Shown piece after piece: positions 34,312-42,948 of a stretch of 64,000 bases of DNA. Positions within the stretch are counted from its first letter, which is position 1; each line of letters begins with the position of its first letter. Under the pieces are notes generated by a model. It made no database searches, was not told where the DNA came from, and worked only from the letters and a program-made list of their open reading frames with translations. Both the position numbers and the translations under genes were made by a program. This stretch comes from JAXMAZ01 sp046350115 (GTDB lineage: Bacteria > Planctomycetota > Planctomycetia > Gemmatales > Gemmataceae): positions 1 to 64,000 of the forward strand of contig JAXMAZ010000017.1 of the NCBI GenBank assembly GCA_046350115.1. Direction: 5' to 3'.

Positions 34312-35307
34312 TTACCGCCGGACCGGCAGGCCGGGGCTGGACGCGGGGCCGGCCGGCCGGCCGGCCATCACGTCCGCCGCCCGCCGTTGGAACTTCTGCA
34401 TCTGCTCCCGCAGGCCGGCGTCCCCCCGCTGGAACATCTCCAGCTCGTGCTGGATCTCGGTGCTCAGCCGCTTCAGCTCGGTCTCCTGGCGGGCCAACAG
34501 CGCCCGCTCCCGGGCCATGCCGACCTCCATCTCCCGCATCTGCTTCTCAAGCGACTCCTCGTCCTCCCGGAGCTGCCGGCGGTCCTCCTCCAGCCGCTTC
34601 CGCTCCTTGGCCAGCTTGGCGCTCTCCTTCTCCAGCTCGTCCGCCCACTCCTCCAGCTCGGTCCGCGTCTTGGGCACGGCCGGGGCCGCGGGCGGGGCCA
34701 GCGCCCCGCTACTGAGCTGTTCCTCGAACCCTTTGACCTGGGCGGCCAGCTCGTCGAGCTGCCGCTGCTTGTCGGCCAGGGAGGACTGGTACTCCTGCTC
34801 CTTGGTCGCGTTCCGCTGCTCGCTCTCGCTGGCCTCCTGAAGGAGCGATTTCATCTCCGCCAGCAGGTTCCGCAGCTCCTTGTTCTCGGACTTCAGCCGC
34901 CGGGCCTCGTTGTACAGCTCCTCCGGGGTGCGGTCTTCCAACCGCCGGGAGCTGGACGCCTTGACCGGCCCGGACCCGTGGTGCGGGGCGGCCGGCGGCG
35001 GGGACGCCGGGAGGCCGACGATGGCCACCGGCGGGGTCGTCGGCAGGCCGAGGATCGAGTTCCGTTTGGACGACGGGCCGGGCGTGGCCATCGGGACCGG
35101 GTCCGGCCCGCGGCCCGGCAGCCGCAGTTTCTGCACCGTGTCGGCGGCCCCGAAGGTCGTGACCCCGTTCGCGGGAGCGGGTTGCGGCTCGGCGGGGGGG
35201 GCGGCGTCCGGGCCGGCGCCGGGCGGCGGGGAGGCGAGCAATCGCCGCCGCAACTCGACCGCCGAGAGTGTCGGCGGCGAGTCCGGGGCGGGGGATTCGG
35301 GGGTCAT
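34312..35307 (-). CDS. coiled-coil protein of unknown function
   Basis: 331 aa, no family recognised. Residues 1-125 are Pro/Ala-rich and probably disordered. Residues 125-310 are a long coiled coil with heptad patterns and many Glu, Lys and Arg (EELYNEARRLKSENKELRN, KLAKERKRLEEDRRQLREDE, ARQETELKRLSTEIQHELEM), followed by a short basic tail. There is no signal peptide or membrane helix, so it is cytoplasmic. The start ATG has AGGAGG 5 nt upstream. It converges on the OPT gene and diverges from the large VWA protein. A structural or scaffold role is possible but unproven. Confidence 0.75.
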   Translation of the reverse strand: MTPESPAPDSPPTLSAVELRRRLLASPPPGAGPDAAPPAEPQPAPANGVTTFGAADTVQKLRLPGRGPDPVPMATPGPSSKRNSILGLPTTPPVAIVGLPASPPPAAPHHGSGPVKASSSRRLEDRTPEELYNEARRLKSENKELRNLLAEMKSLLQEASESEQRNATKEQEYQSSLADKQRQLDELAAQVKGFEEQLSSGALAPPAAPAVPKTRTELEEWADELEKESAKLAKERKRLEEDRRQLREDEESLEKQMREMEVGMARERALLARQETELKRLSTEIQHELEMFQRGDAGLREQMQKFQRRAADVMAGRPAGPASSPGLPVRR

Positions 35308-35757
35308 GTGGCCCTCCTGGGACGACGCCGGCGGTCACAGGCAGGATGAACGGACAGGCCGTTCTCGCCGGCGTATCAGGACTTCCCGTAAGGTCAAAAC
35401 CAAGGCTAGGTTGCACCCCCGGCAAGTCAAATAAAACCGCACCGGTCCGTCCGTACCGGCTGCGCCCGGCGGGAGGGTCGGCCGGACCCGCCCGAGCGGA
35501 CCGGACCCGTTTCCTGCCAACACCTTTCGCCCCCTGCCGTTAGCCCGGGTAGAGTTGCCCGATCGACCGACCGGCCGTCCCGGTCCGGTCGGGCCGTGTG
35601 TGCCGGGTGCGCTCGCGCCGCCCCATCGGCCTGAGTGTCCGTCCAGGAATTGGGTTGGCGGCCGAATCGGCCCGCCCGGTACACTGACCGCACACCTTCG
35701 CGTCCGTCCGTCGGGGTGCGTCGCCCCCCGCCCGGTACTTTGAGGAGCCCCTGGGCC
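35308..35757. other. divergent intergenic region with a possible promoter
   Basis: The 450-bp gap between the coiled-coil gene and the VWA gene holds no supported gene. A weak plus-strand promoter candidate is TTGGCG (35655-35660) with TACACT (35680-35685) at a 19-nt spacing, about 70 nt before the VWA start. The A/T-richer patch near 35390-35440 (including AAATAAAA) could serve the minus-strand gene. Confidence 0.35.
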
Positions 35758-38700
35758 ATGACGATCGTGAAACGGCTCCGGCTGGTGACCGCGGGGCTGA
35801 CCGCGGCGGCCGTTACCGCGGCGGTCGGGAGCGCCGTCTTCGGCGACCTCCGGTCCGCCCGCCCGTCCCCGACCCCGGTCCGGGTCGCCGGCCCGGCGCC
35901 GGCCGACCCGTTCGCCACCACCCGGTTCACCGACAAGCCGGCGGTGACGTACCAGACCCCGGCCGGCGAGCTGCTGTTCGCCTGGCAGGTCAAGCCGGCC
36001 CTGACCGCCGCCCCCCGGCCGCGGGACGTGCTGGTGCTGATCGACACGTCGGCCAGCCAGGCCGGCGCCCCGCTCGCCCAGGCCCAGGCGGCCCTGGCCG
36101 GGCTGACCGCCGCCGCCGGGGCGGACGACCGGTTCGACGTCTGGACGGTCAACATCGACCACCCGTCCGCCACCCGGTCGCTGACCGGCGGGTTCCACCC
36201 GGCCGGGTCCACCCCGGTGAAGGAGGCGCTGGTCAAGCTCGCGGACGCCGAGTTCGGGTCCGGGGCGGTGGACCTGAAGGCCGGGCTGGAGAAGGCGGCC
36301 CGGGAGTTCGCCGGCCGGTCCGGCCGGGCGGCGGTCATGCTGTACCTCGGGGACGGGGAGTCGGCGGCGAGCAAGGAGCCGTTCACCGAGGCCGCTCGGG
36401 TGGCCGTCGGGCAGGCGCTGGCCGACAAGGAGATCGCCTTCTACGCCGTCCCGCTCGGGGCGGCCGTCCACCCGCACAACCTGCACGGGCTGGCCACCCT
36501 GACCGGCGGGGTCGTCGTCCGGGCGACCGCCGACCTCGGCACGCCGACCGGCCAGGCCGACCTGGCGGGCAAGCTGACCGCCGCCTTCAACGCCCCGATC
36601 CTGCGGCCGGACCGGGTGGCGTTCGGGCCGGAAGGGATGGAAGTGTACCCGACCCGGCTGCCGCCGCTGCGGGCCGACCGGCCGACGCTGGTGGTCGGCA
36701 AGCTGAAGGGGCCGGCCCAGACCCTGTCCGCCCGGGTGGAAGGGCGGGCCAACGGGGTGCCCGTGACGGTTGACCTGTCCGAGCGGGTGCCCGGGCCGGA
36801 GGCGGCCAACTTCTTCCTGGCCTCCGTGCTCAAGCAGTGGAAGGACGCCCCGGCCAAGGACGCCCCGGCGGTCCTACCGGCCGACCGCACCCTGGCGATG
36901 GCGGCCGAGCAGTTCCGCATGTTCCGGGACGAGTTCACCCTGCAGGGGGTGTGGGCGCTGTCGGCCGAGCGGCTGGACCACGCCCAGAAGCTGTTCGAGG
37001 CGGCCCTGAAGGTGGACCCGCAGGCGGCCGACGCCGTCGCCGGGCTGCGGGTGCTGAACAAGCTGCGGACCGGGGAAGCCAAGACCGAACAGGTGAAGGC
37101 CCGGATCGCGGCCGGCGCCACCCTGGAGCGGGTCGCCCAGGATCCGGCCCAGCCGGCCGCGGCCGGCGGCCAGCCGGCCCCGGCCGTCGCCCCGCCCGCC
37201 CCGAGCCTGCTCGACCAGCAGCGGGCCGCCCAGCAGGTGGCCGAACAGGAGTTCCGGGTGCTCGTCGATGACACCCTCCGCCGCGCCCGCCGGCTGTTCC
37301 AGACGGACCCGGACGGGGCTTACGAAGACCTGAAGCGGCAGCGGGACGCGGTGCTGAACAACGACCAACTGTCCGAGATCGTCCGCCGCCGGCTGGTGCA
37401 AGACCTGGAAGCCCAGATGCGGGAGGTGCAGCTGAAGGGCGCCCAGATCAAGCGGGACATCTCCGCCCAGCGGGAGCGGATCGCCCAGGCCCGACAGCGG
37501 CTGGCCGACCTGGACCGCGAGACCACCCTGGAAGAACAGACCCGGGCGCGGATCGACGTGTTCAAACAGCTCATGAGCCAGGGCCGGTTCGAACTGGCCC
37601 AGCAGGAAGCCCAGGCGATGATCCAGGAGCGGTTCAACCGCGGGCTGCGGCTGCCGCCCGAGGCCTACGCCGCGTACCGGATCTCCCAGGCGGCCGGCAA
37701 CATCCGGGAGCAGCGGGAGCTTCGCCGCATCCGGGAGGACCGCTACCTGCTGACCATGCTCCAGGCGGACAAGTCGTTCATCCCGTACCCGGACGAGCCG
37801 CCGGTCCACTTCCCGCCGGCGTCCGTGTGGCGGGAGCTGACCGCCGGCCGGGTGGCCCGGTACGGGTACGGGTCGATGGGCGTCGGGGAGGACATCCCCG
37901 AGTCGTTCCGTCGGCTGCGGACCCTGCTCGAAGGGGAGACCGACCGCCGGGTGAACATCCGCGACCTGGCGAACATGAACCTGGGGTCGCTGCTCGACCA
38001 GCTCCAGACCCAGTTCGCCGACTACGGGGTGCGGTTCGTGTTCCGCACCGACCTGTTCAGCCAGGACATCGCCGGCACCCTCCGGGACACCCGGCTGCGG
38101 ACCAGCAGCGACCTGTCCGGGCTGCCGCTCGGGTCGTTCCTCGACGTGGTCCTGCGGGACATCGAGATGAGCTGGATCGCCCGGCCCGATTACATCGAGA
38201 TCGGGCCGAACAACGCCACCACCTCGCTGCGGTATGACGAGAAGGTGACCCGGGCGTTCGACGTGGCCGAGCTGATCGTCGGCATCCCGAACGCCCAGTC
38301 CACCCAGGCACTGCTCCAGAATCTGGCCTTCCTGGGCGCCCAGGCGACCATCTTCGGGGCGGCCCTCAACCCGTTCAACGGGCTGAACCCGTTCGGGTTC
38401 GCCGGCGGCGGGGTGGGGATCGGCGGGTTCGGAGGCGGGCTGGGTGGCGGCGGGTTCCCCGGCGGCGGGGTCGCCGGGGCCGGGCTGGGGGCGCTCGGGG
38501 CGCTCGGGGCCGGCGGCGGCATCGGGGGGGCCGGGCTGGGGGCCGGCGGCCAGCAGTTCGGCGGGGCGGCCGGCCAGGCCGGGTTCGGCGGCGGGGTCGG
38601 CGGGCTGGGCCAGCTCGGGGCCGGCGGCGGGTTCGCCGGCAACCCGCTCGGCAACCTGACCGGCCAGTTCGGCATCCAGGGGAACGACCAGTCCCGGTTC

Positions 38701-40296
38701 CTGCTGACCGAGATCTTCTACAACGTCGCCTACCGCGAGTGGGAGATCCCGCCGGGGGTGCAGGCCAAGCCGGACTACCAGCCGAAGGTCGAGCCGGACA
38801 AGATCAACAGCATGGGCCTGTACCCGCCCAGCCGGGCGCTGATCATCCGGGCGACCCACCGGTATCACCCGACCCCGACGTTCGACCTGCGGCGGGCCGG
38901 CGGGATGGCCGGGGCCGGCGGGCCGGGGCTGAAGCGGGACGGCCAGTTCGCCGGCAAGCCGGCGGGCGGCGGGGCCGACCAGGCGGACGCCCGGGCGGCG
39001 GCCGCGGCCATGGCCAAGCGGACCGACGTGGACCCGGCCAAGGTGTGGAACCAGGCGTTCGGCACCACCGTCACCAAGCCGGAGCTGGTGGCCGACGCGG
39101 CCGACATCCTGTTCGAGCTGAAGGAGTTCAAGCACGCCGCCGAGGCCATCAAGGCCGGGTTGCGGCACGGACGGGTGACCGGCGGGTGGGCGCAAGACGC
39201 GCTGGCCGTCGCCCTCCAGGCGGACGGGGCGGCCGGGCCGGAAGTGGAGCGGGTCGCCCTGTCCGGGGTGGACCTGGAGCCGGCCGACCCGAAGGCGTAC
39301 CTGAAGGCGGCCAAGGCCGAGCGGGATCTCGGCCGGTACGACGTCGCCCTGGCCTACTGCCAGCGGGCGGCCGCCCTGGAGCCGAACTCCCCGGCCGCGT
39401 ATGTAGAAGCCCTCGGCGTCACCGACCGGGCCAAGGACGTGACCGCGGACGTGGCACAGTGGGCGCTGGCCGAGCTGCTCAACCGGGACTGGCCGACCGA
39501 CGGGGCGGACTATCACGTGGTCGCCAAGGACCGGGCCGCCCGGCTGGCCACGAAGTACACCGCCGCCGGCAACCGGGACGCGGCGGCCAGGCTGCAGGCG
39601 GTCGTGAATGCGGGGGCGTCCAAGACCCGCGACCTGGTGATCGAGCTGCTCTGGCAGGGCCAGGCCGACCTCGACCTGGCCGTCACCGAGCCGTCCGGGG
39701 CGGTCTGCTCGGCGACCCACCGGCGGACCACCGGGGGCGGGGTGCTGAAGGCGGACATCCTGGAGCAGCAGGACGACAACCGGTCCGAGGTGTACACCGC
39801 GGCGTCGGGGTTCAGCGGCACCTACCTGGTGGCGGTGAAGGTCGGGCTGGGCAAGGCGGTCGGGAACACCGCCCGGGTGAAGGTCACCCGGTTCCAGGGC
39901 ACCCCGAAGGAGTCGGTCGAGCTGGTGTCCGTGGACCTGACCCGGCCGACCCCGATCACGGTCGCCCTGGACGGCGGCAGCCGGACCGACCTGGCGACGG
40001 TGCCGGTCGAGGTGAGCGAGGCTCGGCTGGAGACGACCCTGGCCCCGATGGACCAGAGCGGTCCGAGCGGCGGAACGTCGGCCCGGGCGGCCTCCCGGCC
40101 GGCCCTGTCGGTCGCCCAGCCGACCATCGAGACGAAGGTGCCGGGGATCGCGGCCGGGCAGCCCGGCCTGCGGATCGAGCAGAAGCTGTCGGCCGACCGG
40201 AAGAAGCTGGAGATGTCGGCCAACCCGGTGTTCACCGGCCCGGCCAAGGACATCCCGCTGCCCAAGCTGGGGCTGCTGCCCGGCGGGGCGAACTGA
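35758..40296 (+). CDS. giant secreted VWA / STN-like / TPR protein
   Basis: 1512 aa. After a signal-like N-terminus (LVTAGLTAAAVTAAVGSAVF) a von Willebrand A domain covers about residues 85-270, with the MIDAS motif DTSAS starting at Asp96. A helical part and a coiled coil (about 520-600, KGAQIKRDISAQRERIAQAR) follow. Residues 722-841 resemble a secretin/TonB short N-terminal domain (LLDQLQTQFADYGVRFVFRT, LPLGSFLDVVLRDIEMSWIA). Next come a Gly-rich low-complexity stretch (about 880-965), TPR-like repeats (about 1095-1280) and β-rich C-terminal domains (LVIELLWQGQADLDLAV). ATG 35758 has GAGGAG 10 nt upstream. It is probably periplasmic or at the cell surface. The combination suggests a scaffold; no known function. 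Confidence 0.8.
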   Translation: MTIVKRLRLVTAGLTAAAVTAAVGSAVFGDLRSARPSPTPVRVAGPAPADPFATTRFTDKPAVTYQTPAGELLFAWQVKPALTAAPRPRDVLVLIDTSASQAGAPLAQAQAALAGLTAAAGADDRFDVWTVNIDHPSATRSLTGGFHPAGSTPVKEALVKLADAEFGSGAVDLKAGLEKAAREFAGRSGRAAVMLYLGDGESAASKEPFTEAARVAVGQALADKEIAFYAVPLGAAVHPHNLHGLATLTGGVVVRATADLGTPTGQADLAGKLTAAFNAPILRPDRVAFGPEGMEVYPTRLPPLRADRPTLVVGKLKGPAQTLSARVEGRANGVPVTVDLSERVPGPEAANFFLASVLKQWKDAPAKDAPAVLPADRTLAMAAEQFRMFRDEFTLQGVWALSAERLDHAQKLFEAALKVDPQAADAVAGLRVLNKLRTGEAKTEQVKARIAAGATLERVAQDPAQPAAAGGQPAPAVAPPAPSLLDQQRAAQQVAEQEFRVLVDDTLRRARRLFQTDPDGAYEDLKRQRDAVLNNDQLSEIVRRRLVQDLEAQMREVQLKGAQIKRDISAQRERIAQARQRLADLDRETTLEEQTRARIDVFKQLMSQGRFELAQQEAQAMIQERFNRGLRLPPEAYAAYRISQAAGNIREQRELRRIREDRYLLTMLQADKSFIPYPDEPPVHFPPASVWRELTAGRVARYGYGSMGVGEDIPESFRRLRTLLEGETDRRVNIRDLANMNLGSLLDQLQTQFADYGVRFVFRTDLFSQDIAGTLRDTRLRTSSDLSGLPLGSFLDVVLRDIEMSWIARPDYIEIGPNNATTSLRYDEKVTRAFDVAELIVGIPNAQSTQALLQNLAFLGAQATIFGAALNPFNGLNPFGFAGGGVGIGGFGGGLGGGGFPGGGVAGAGLGALGALGAGGGIGGAGLGAGGQQFGGAAGQAGFGGGVGGLGQLGAGGGFAGNPLGNLTGQFGIQGNDQSRFLLTEIFYNVAYREWEIPPGVQAKPDYQPKVEPDKINSMGLYPPSRALIIRATHRYHPTPTFDLRRAGGMAGAGGPGLKRDGQFAGKPAGGGADQADARAAAAAMAKRTDVDPAKVWNQAFGTTVTKPELVADAADILFELKEFKHAAEAIKAGLRHGRVTGGWAQDALAVALQADGAAGPEVERVALSGVDLEPADPKAYLKAAKAERDLGRYDVALAYCQRAAALEPNSPAAYVEALGVTDRAKDVTADVAQWALAELLNRDWPTDGADYHVVAKDRAARLATKYTAAGNRDAAARLQAVVNAGASKTRDLVIELLWQGQADLDLAVTEPSGAVCSATHRRTTGGGVLKADILEQQDDNRSEVYTAASGFSGTYLVAVKVGLGKAVGNTARVKVTRFQGTPKESVELVSVDLTRPTPITVALDGGSRTDLATVPVEVSEARLETTLAPMDQSGPSGGTSARAASRPALSVAQPTIETKVPGIAAGQPGLRIEQKLSADRKKLEMSANPVFTGPAKDIPLPKLGLLPGGAN

Positions 40297-40317
40297 CATA
40301 ACCCGGGTTTGACGCAC

Positions 40318-40347
40318 GCGGCTCGGCGGGGAAACTCGCCGGGCCGC
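40318..40347 (+). terminator. hairpin after the VWA gene
   Basis: GCGGCTCGGCG and CGCCGGGCCGC form an 11-bp stem with one U-G pair around a 8-nt loop, 22 nt past the stop, followed by TTCACTTTCCT, a weak T-rich tail. The best intrinsic-terminator candidate of the window. Confidence 0.6.
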
Positions 40348-40364
40348 TTCACTTTCCTGGGTGC

Positions 40365-40428
40365 CCGGGTAGGGTCCGCTGTGCGGACCGGTTGGAGCGC
40401 GACGGTCCGCACAGCGGACCCTACCCGG
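40365..40428. repeat. perfect 25-bp-arm palindrome
   Basis: Arms 40365-40389 and 40404-40428 (CCGGGTAGGGTCCGCTGTGC...) are exact reverse complements around 14 nt. It stands between the VWA terminator and hflX. The rest of the gap 40429-40640 shows no gene. Copies elsewhere in the genome are likely, given the other palindrome families here. Confidence 0.8.
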
Positions 40429-40640
40429 CCGCTCGCCGTTCGTTCAACCCCGAACCCTTCCCCTGCCCGCACCGTCTAACTGTTCGGGCGGGCCGCGGCG
40501 TTTTCCCGTCCCGGTGCCCACGCCGGGCGGGCCGACCGCGGCCCCTTCCGATTGTCCCGATTGCATTCCCGGCCGGTGTCCGTCTACAGTGACGGCTCCG
40601 GCCTCCTCGTGCCCAGGAGCCGGCCATCCGAGGGTTAGCC

Positions 40641-41957
40641 ATCAGCAGAGCGTTCGACACCCAGCGGGACGACCTGTCCGTCGGCCAGGAGAAAGCCGTC
40701 CTGGTCAGCGTCGCCCTGCCCGACCGGCCGTGGCTGTCCGCCGACCCGTGCGACGAGATCCGCGGGCTGGCCGAGACGGCCGGGGCGGTGGTCGTCGGGG
40801 AGATGACCCAGAAGCGGCACGACATCCACCTGGCCACCTACATCGGATCCGGCAAGGTGAAGGAGCTGGCCGAGCTGGTCGAGGCGACCGACGCCGACGT
40901 GGTCGTGTTCGACAACGACCTGAACCCGGCCCAGGCCCGCAACCTGGAGAAGGCGCTCGGGGTCAAGGTGCTGGACCGCAGCGAGGTCATCCTCGACATC
41001 TTCGCCAGCCGCGCCCAGACGCTGGAGGCCCGGCTCCAGGTGGAGCTGGCCCAGCTCGAATACTCGCTGCCCCGGCTGAAGAACATGTGGACCCACCTGT
41101 CCCGGCAGGCCGGCGGCGGGATCGGGCTGCGGGGGCCGGGGGAGACCCAGCTCGAAGCCGACCGCCGGCTGGCCGGCAAACGGATCAGCGACTTAAAACA
41201 CCGCCTCGACGAGGTGATGGCCCGCAAGGAGCGGGAGGTCCGCAGCCGGGCGGACGAGTTCACCGTCTCCCTGGTCGGGTACACGAACGCCGGCAAGTCC
41301 CGGCTGATGACCACGCTCACGAAGGCGGACGTGCTGGTCAAGAACCAGTTGTTCTCGACCCTGGACACCCGCACCCGGCAGTGGCACATCCCGGACTTCG
41401 GCAAGGTGCTGCTGAGCGACACCGTCGGGTTCATCCGCGACCTGCCGCACGACCTGGTGGCGTCGTTCAAGGCGACCCTGGCCGAGACCCGGCACGCCCG
41501 GCTGCTGCTGCACGTGGTGGACGCCAGCAACCCGCAGGCGGAGGAGCAGATCAAGGCGGTGAACGCGGTGCTGACGGAACTCGAGTGCGACAAGAAGCCG
41601 ACGCTGTTGGTGCTGAACAAGGTGGACAAGGTGACGGACCGGGCCGGGCTGGACATCCTGCGGGCGCACCACCCGCGGGCGGTGGTGGTCAGCGGGCTGA
41701 CCGGCGAAGGCCTGCCGGAACTGACGGCCGCGGTGGTGGAGGCGTTGAGCGCCGACTTCGCCCCGGCGGAGGTGGTCACGTCGGCCGGCAACGGCAAGGT
41801 GATCGCCTACCTGAACGCCCACGCGGAGATCTTCCGGCAGGAGTTCCGGGACGAGGACATCGTGATCCGGTGTTACCTGCCGCGGCACCTGCTGCACCAC
41901 ATCGCCGGCGACGGGGTAAAGGTGCGGTGGCTGCCGGGGGAGCCACCAGTCGTTTAG
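40641..41957 (+). CDS. hflX: GTPase HflX, without a standard start codon
   Basis: Ribosome-associated GTPase that splits stalled or stressed ribosomes. The N-terminal domain includes GDVVV-like VVVGEMTQKRHDIHLATYIG, SGKVKELAELVEATDADVVV and DRSEVILDIFASRAQTLEAR. The linker has RGPGETQLEADRR. The G domain has GYTNAGKS (G1), DTVGFIRDLPH (G3) and NKVDKV (G4). Family-like sequence begins at 40641 (ISRAFDTQRDDLSVGQEKAV), yet the frame has no ATG, GTG or TTG between the upstream stop (40590) and GTG 40788. ATC 40641 has AGGG 6 nt upstream and could be a rare start; otherwise initiation at 40788 loses about 49 residues. The TAG stop lies within the palindrome that starts at 41952. Confidence 0.85.
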   Translation: MSRAFDTQRDDLSVGQEKAVLVSVALPDRPWLSADPCDEIRGLAETAGAVVVGEMTQKRHDIHLATYIGSGKVKELAELVEATDADVVVFDNDLNPAQARNLEKALGVKVLDRSEVILDIFASRAQTLEARLQVELAQLEYSLPRLKNMWTHLSRQAGGGIGLRGPGETQLEADRRLAGKRISDLKHRLDEVMARKEREVRSRADEFTVSLVGYTNAGKSRLMTTLTKADVLVKNQLFSTLDTRTRQWHIPDFGKVLLSDTVGFIRDLPHDLVASFKATLAETRHARLLLHVVDASNPQAEEQIKAVNAVLTELECDKKPTLLVLNKVDKVTDRAGLDILRAHHPRAVVVSGLTGEGLPELTAAVVEALSADFAPAEVVTSAGNGKVIAYLNAHAEIFRQEFRDEDIVIRCYLPRHLLHHIAGDGVKVRWLPGEPPVV

Positions 41958-42076
41958 CCGCGAGGCGGAGGCTCTGCGGAGCCGATCGCGGGTGCTTCCT
42001 GCCACTGAACCTGGGTGCTACACTCGGGCGGACGCCGGGGCGCGCTCGGCCCCGCAGAGCCTCCGCCTCGCGGCTA
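41952..42076. repeat. RAYT-1-associated palindrome, copy A (interrupted)
   Basis: The left arm GTTTAGCCGCGAGGCGGAGG...CGGAGCC begins at 41952; the right arm ends at 42076 in CCTCGCGGCTA. The missing AAC of the right end appears after the small element inserted at 42077-42207. The left end provides the hflX stop (TAG, 41955-41957). Copies B and C are at 42811 and 45974. Copies A and B bracket the transposase gene at 42224. Confidence 0.85.
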
Positions 42077-42207
42077 GAGCGGTTTGCGATGGGGTGTAGC
42101 GGTTGCGGTTCGCGGGCTGCCACGGAGGGCGGCCCCTTGCGGTGTAGGGGCCGCCCTCCGTGGCGGCCCGCGTCCGGTCGTTCGCCCCACCCAATTAGAA
42201 ACCGCTC
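42077..42207. mobile_element. 131-bp MITE with IS630-type ends, inserted into a palindrome
   Basis: The ends GAGCGGTTTGCGATGGGGTG and, inverted, GAGCGGTTTCTAATTGGGTG resemble the termini of the IS630 copy at 29277-30290. The element is flanked by TA on both sides (42075-42076, 42208-42209), splitting the GGCTAAAC end of palindrome copy A at its TA. Inside is a strong hairpin, GCCACGGAGGGCGGCCCC with its complement. It is too short to encode a transposase and was probably mobilised by an IS630 enzyme. Confidence 0.85.
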
Positions 42208-42223
42208 TAAACGGGTCGCCCCG

Positions 42224-42823
42224 ATGGTCATCGGCTACCACCTCGTCTTCAGCGCCTACGGGTTCTGGCTGCCGAACGACCCCCGCGGGTCGTGGTTCGA
42301 GTTCGTCGGCAACTGGGATCTGTACCGGGCCGGCGGCCGGGCGACCAGGACGACCGAAACCCGCTCTCCGGCCAAAGACCCGCACGACCGCCGTCGGCGG
42401 CTGGCGACCAAGCGAGTCCTGAGTCGTCCGCCGGTACGGTTCAACCCGAGCCAACGGGCCTCCGTCGGACTCGGGTTCGAGGAGTACGTAGCCAGGTCCG
42501 GGTTGCCGGTTTGGGCGCTGGCCGTCATGCCGGATCACGTCCATGTGGTGTGCGGCCGGTTCAGGCTGACCGCTGAGCAGGTTTCGATGCAGCTCAAAGC
42601 CGCTGCCACTCGGCGGCTAGTCGAGGACGGGTTGCACCCGTTCCAGGAGTCGAAGCCGGAGGGCGGCCCGCCACCGAAGTGTTGGGCGCAGGGCGAGTGG
42701 AAGGTGTTTCTTCATCAACCGGATGTGTTGCGGGCGATCCGGTACGTGGAGCAGAACCCGGTCAAAGACCGGGCTGCCGACGCAGCGGTGGCCGTTCGTA
42801 GTCGCACCGACCGTTTAGCCGCG
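42224..42823 (+). CDS. REP-associated (Y1/IS200-like) tyrosine transposase, RAYT-1
   Basis: Single-strand DNA transposase of the HUH/Y1 class, in a planctomycete-typical form. N-terminus: GYHLVFSAYGFWLPNDPRGS and WFEFVGNWDLYRAGG. HUH motif: VMPDHVHVV. Catalytic-Tyr region: RAIRYVEQNPVKDR. About 195 residues are family-like. The frame has no stop there and runs through palindrome copy B into antisense sequence as far as 43600, so the native C-terminus and stop seem lost; the end given is where similarity fades. The gene is bracketed by palindrome copies A and B, its likely substrates. ATG 42224 is the first start after the MITE; no clear ribosome site. Confidence 0.75.
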
Positions 42824-42942
42824 AGGCGGAGGCTCTGCGGAGCCGAGCCGCGGGGACCGCGTCCCGTTGCCGGTGGCGTCACCGGTGTGGGATCCATCGC
42901 CCCCGCTCGGCTCCGCAGAGCCTCCGCCTCGCGGCTAAACGG
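42811..42942. repeat. RAYT-1-associated palindrome, copy B
   Basis: Perfect 37-bp arms (42811-42847 and 42906-42942; CCGTTTAGCCGCGAGGCGGA...) around 58 nt. It abuts the 3' end of the transposase and lies 7 nt from the end of the convergent DUF11 gene. Confidence 0.92.
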
Positions 42943-42948
42943 TAACGA

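Noticed and set aside
36874..40317. Minus-strand open frame of 1147 codons opposite the VWA gene
   Set aside because: It is the antisense shadow of a well-supported gene in very G+C-rich DNA: no start with ribosome site, repetitive Arg/Gly/Pro composition and no family features.
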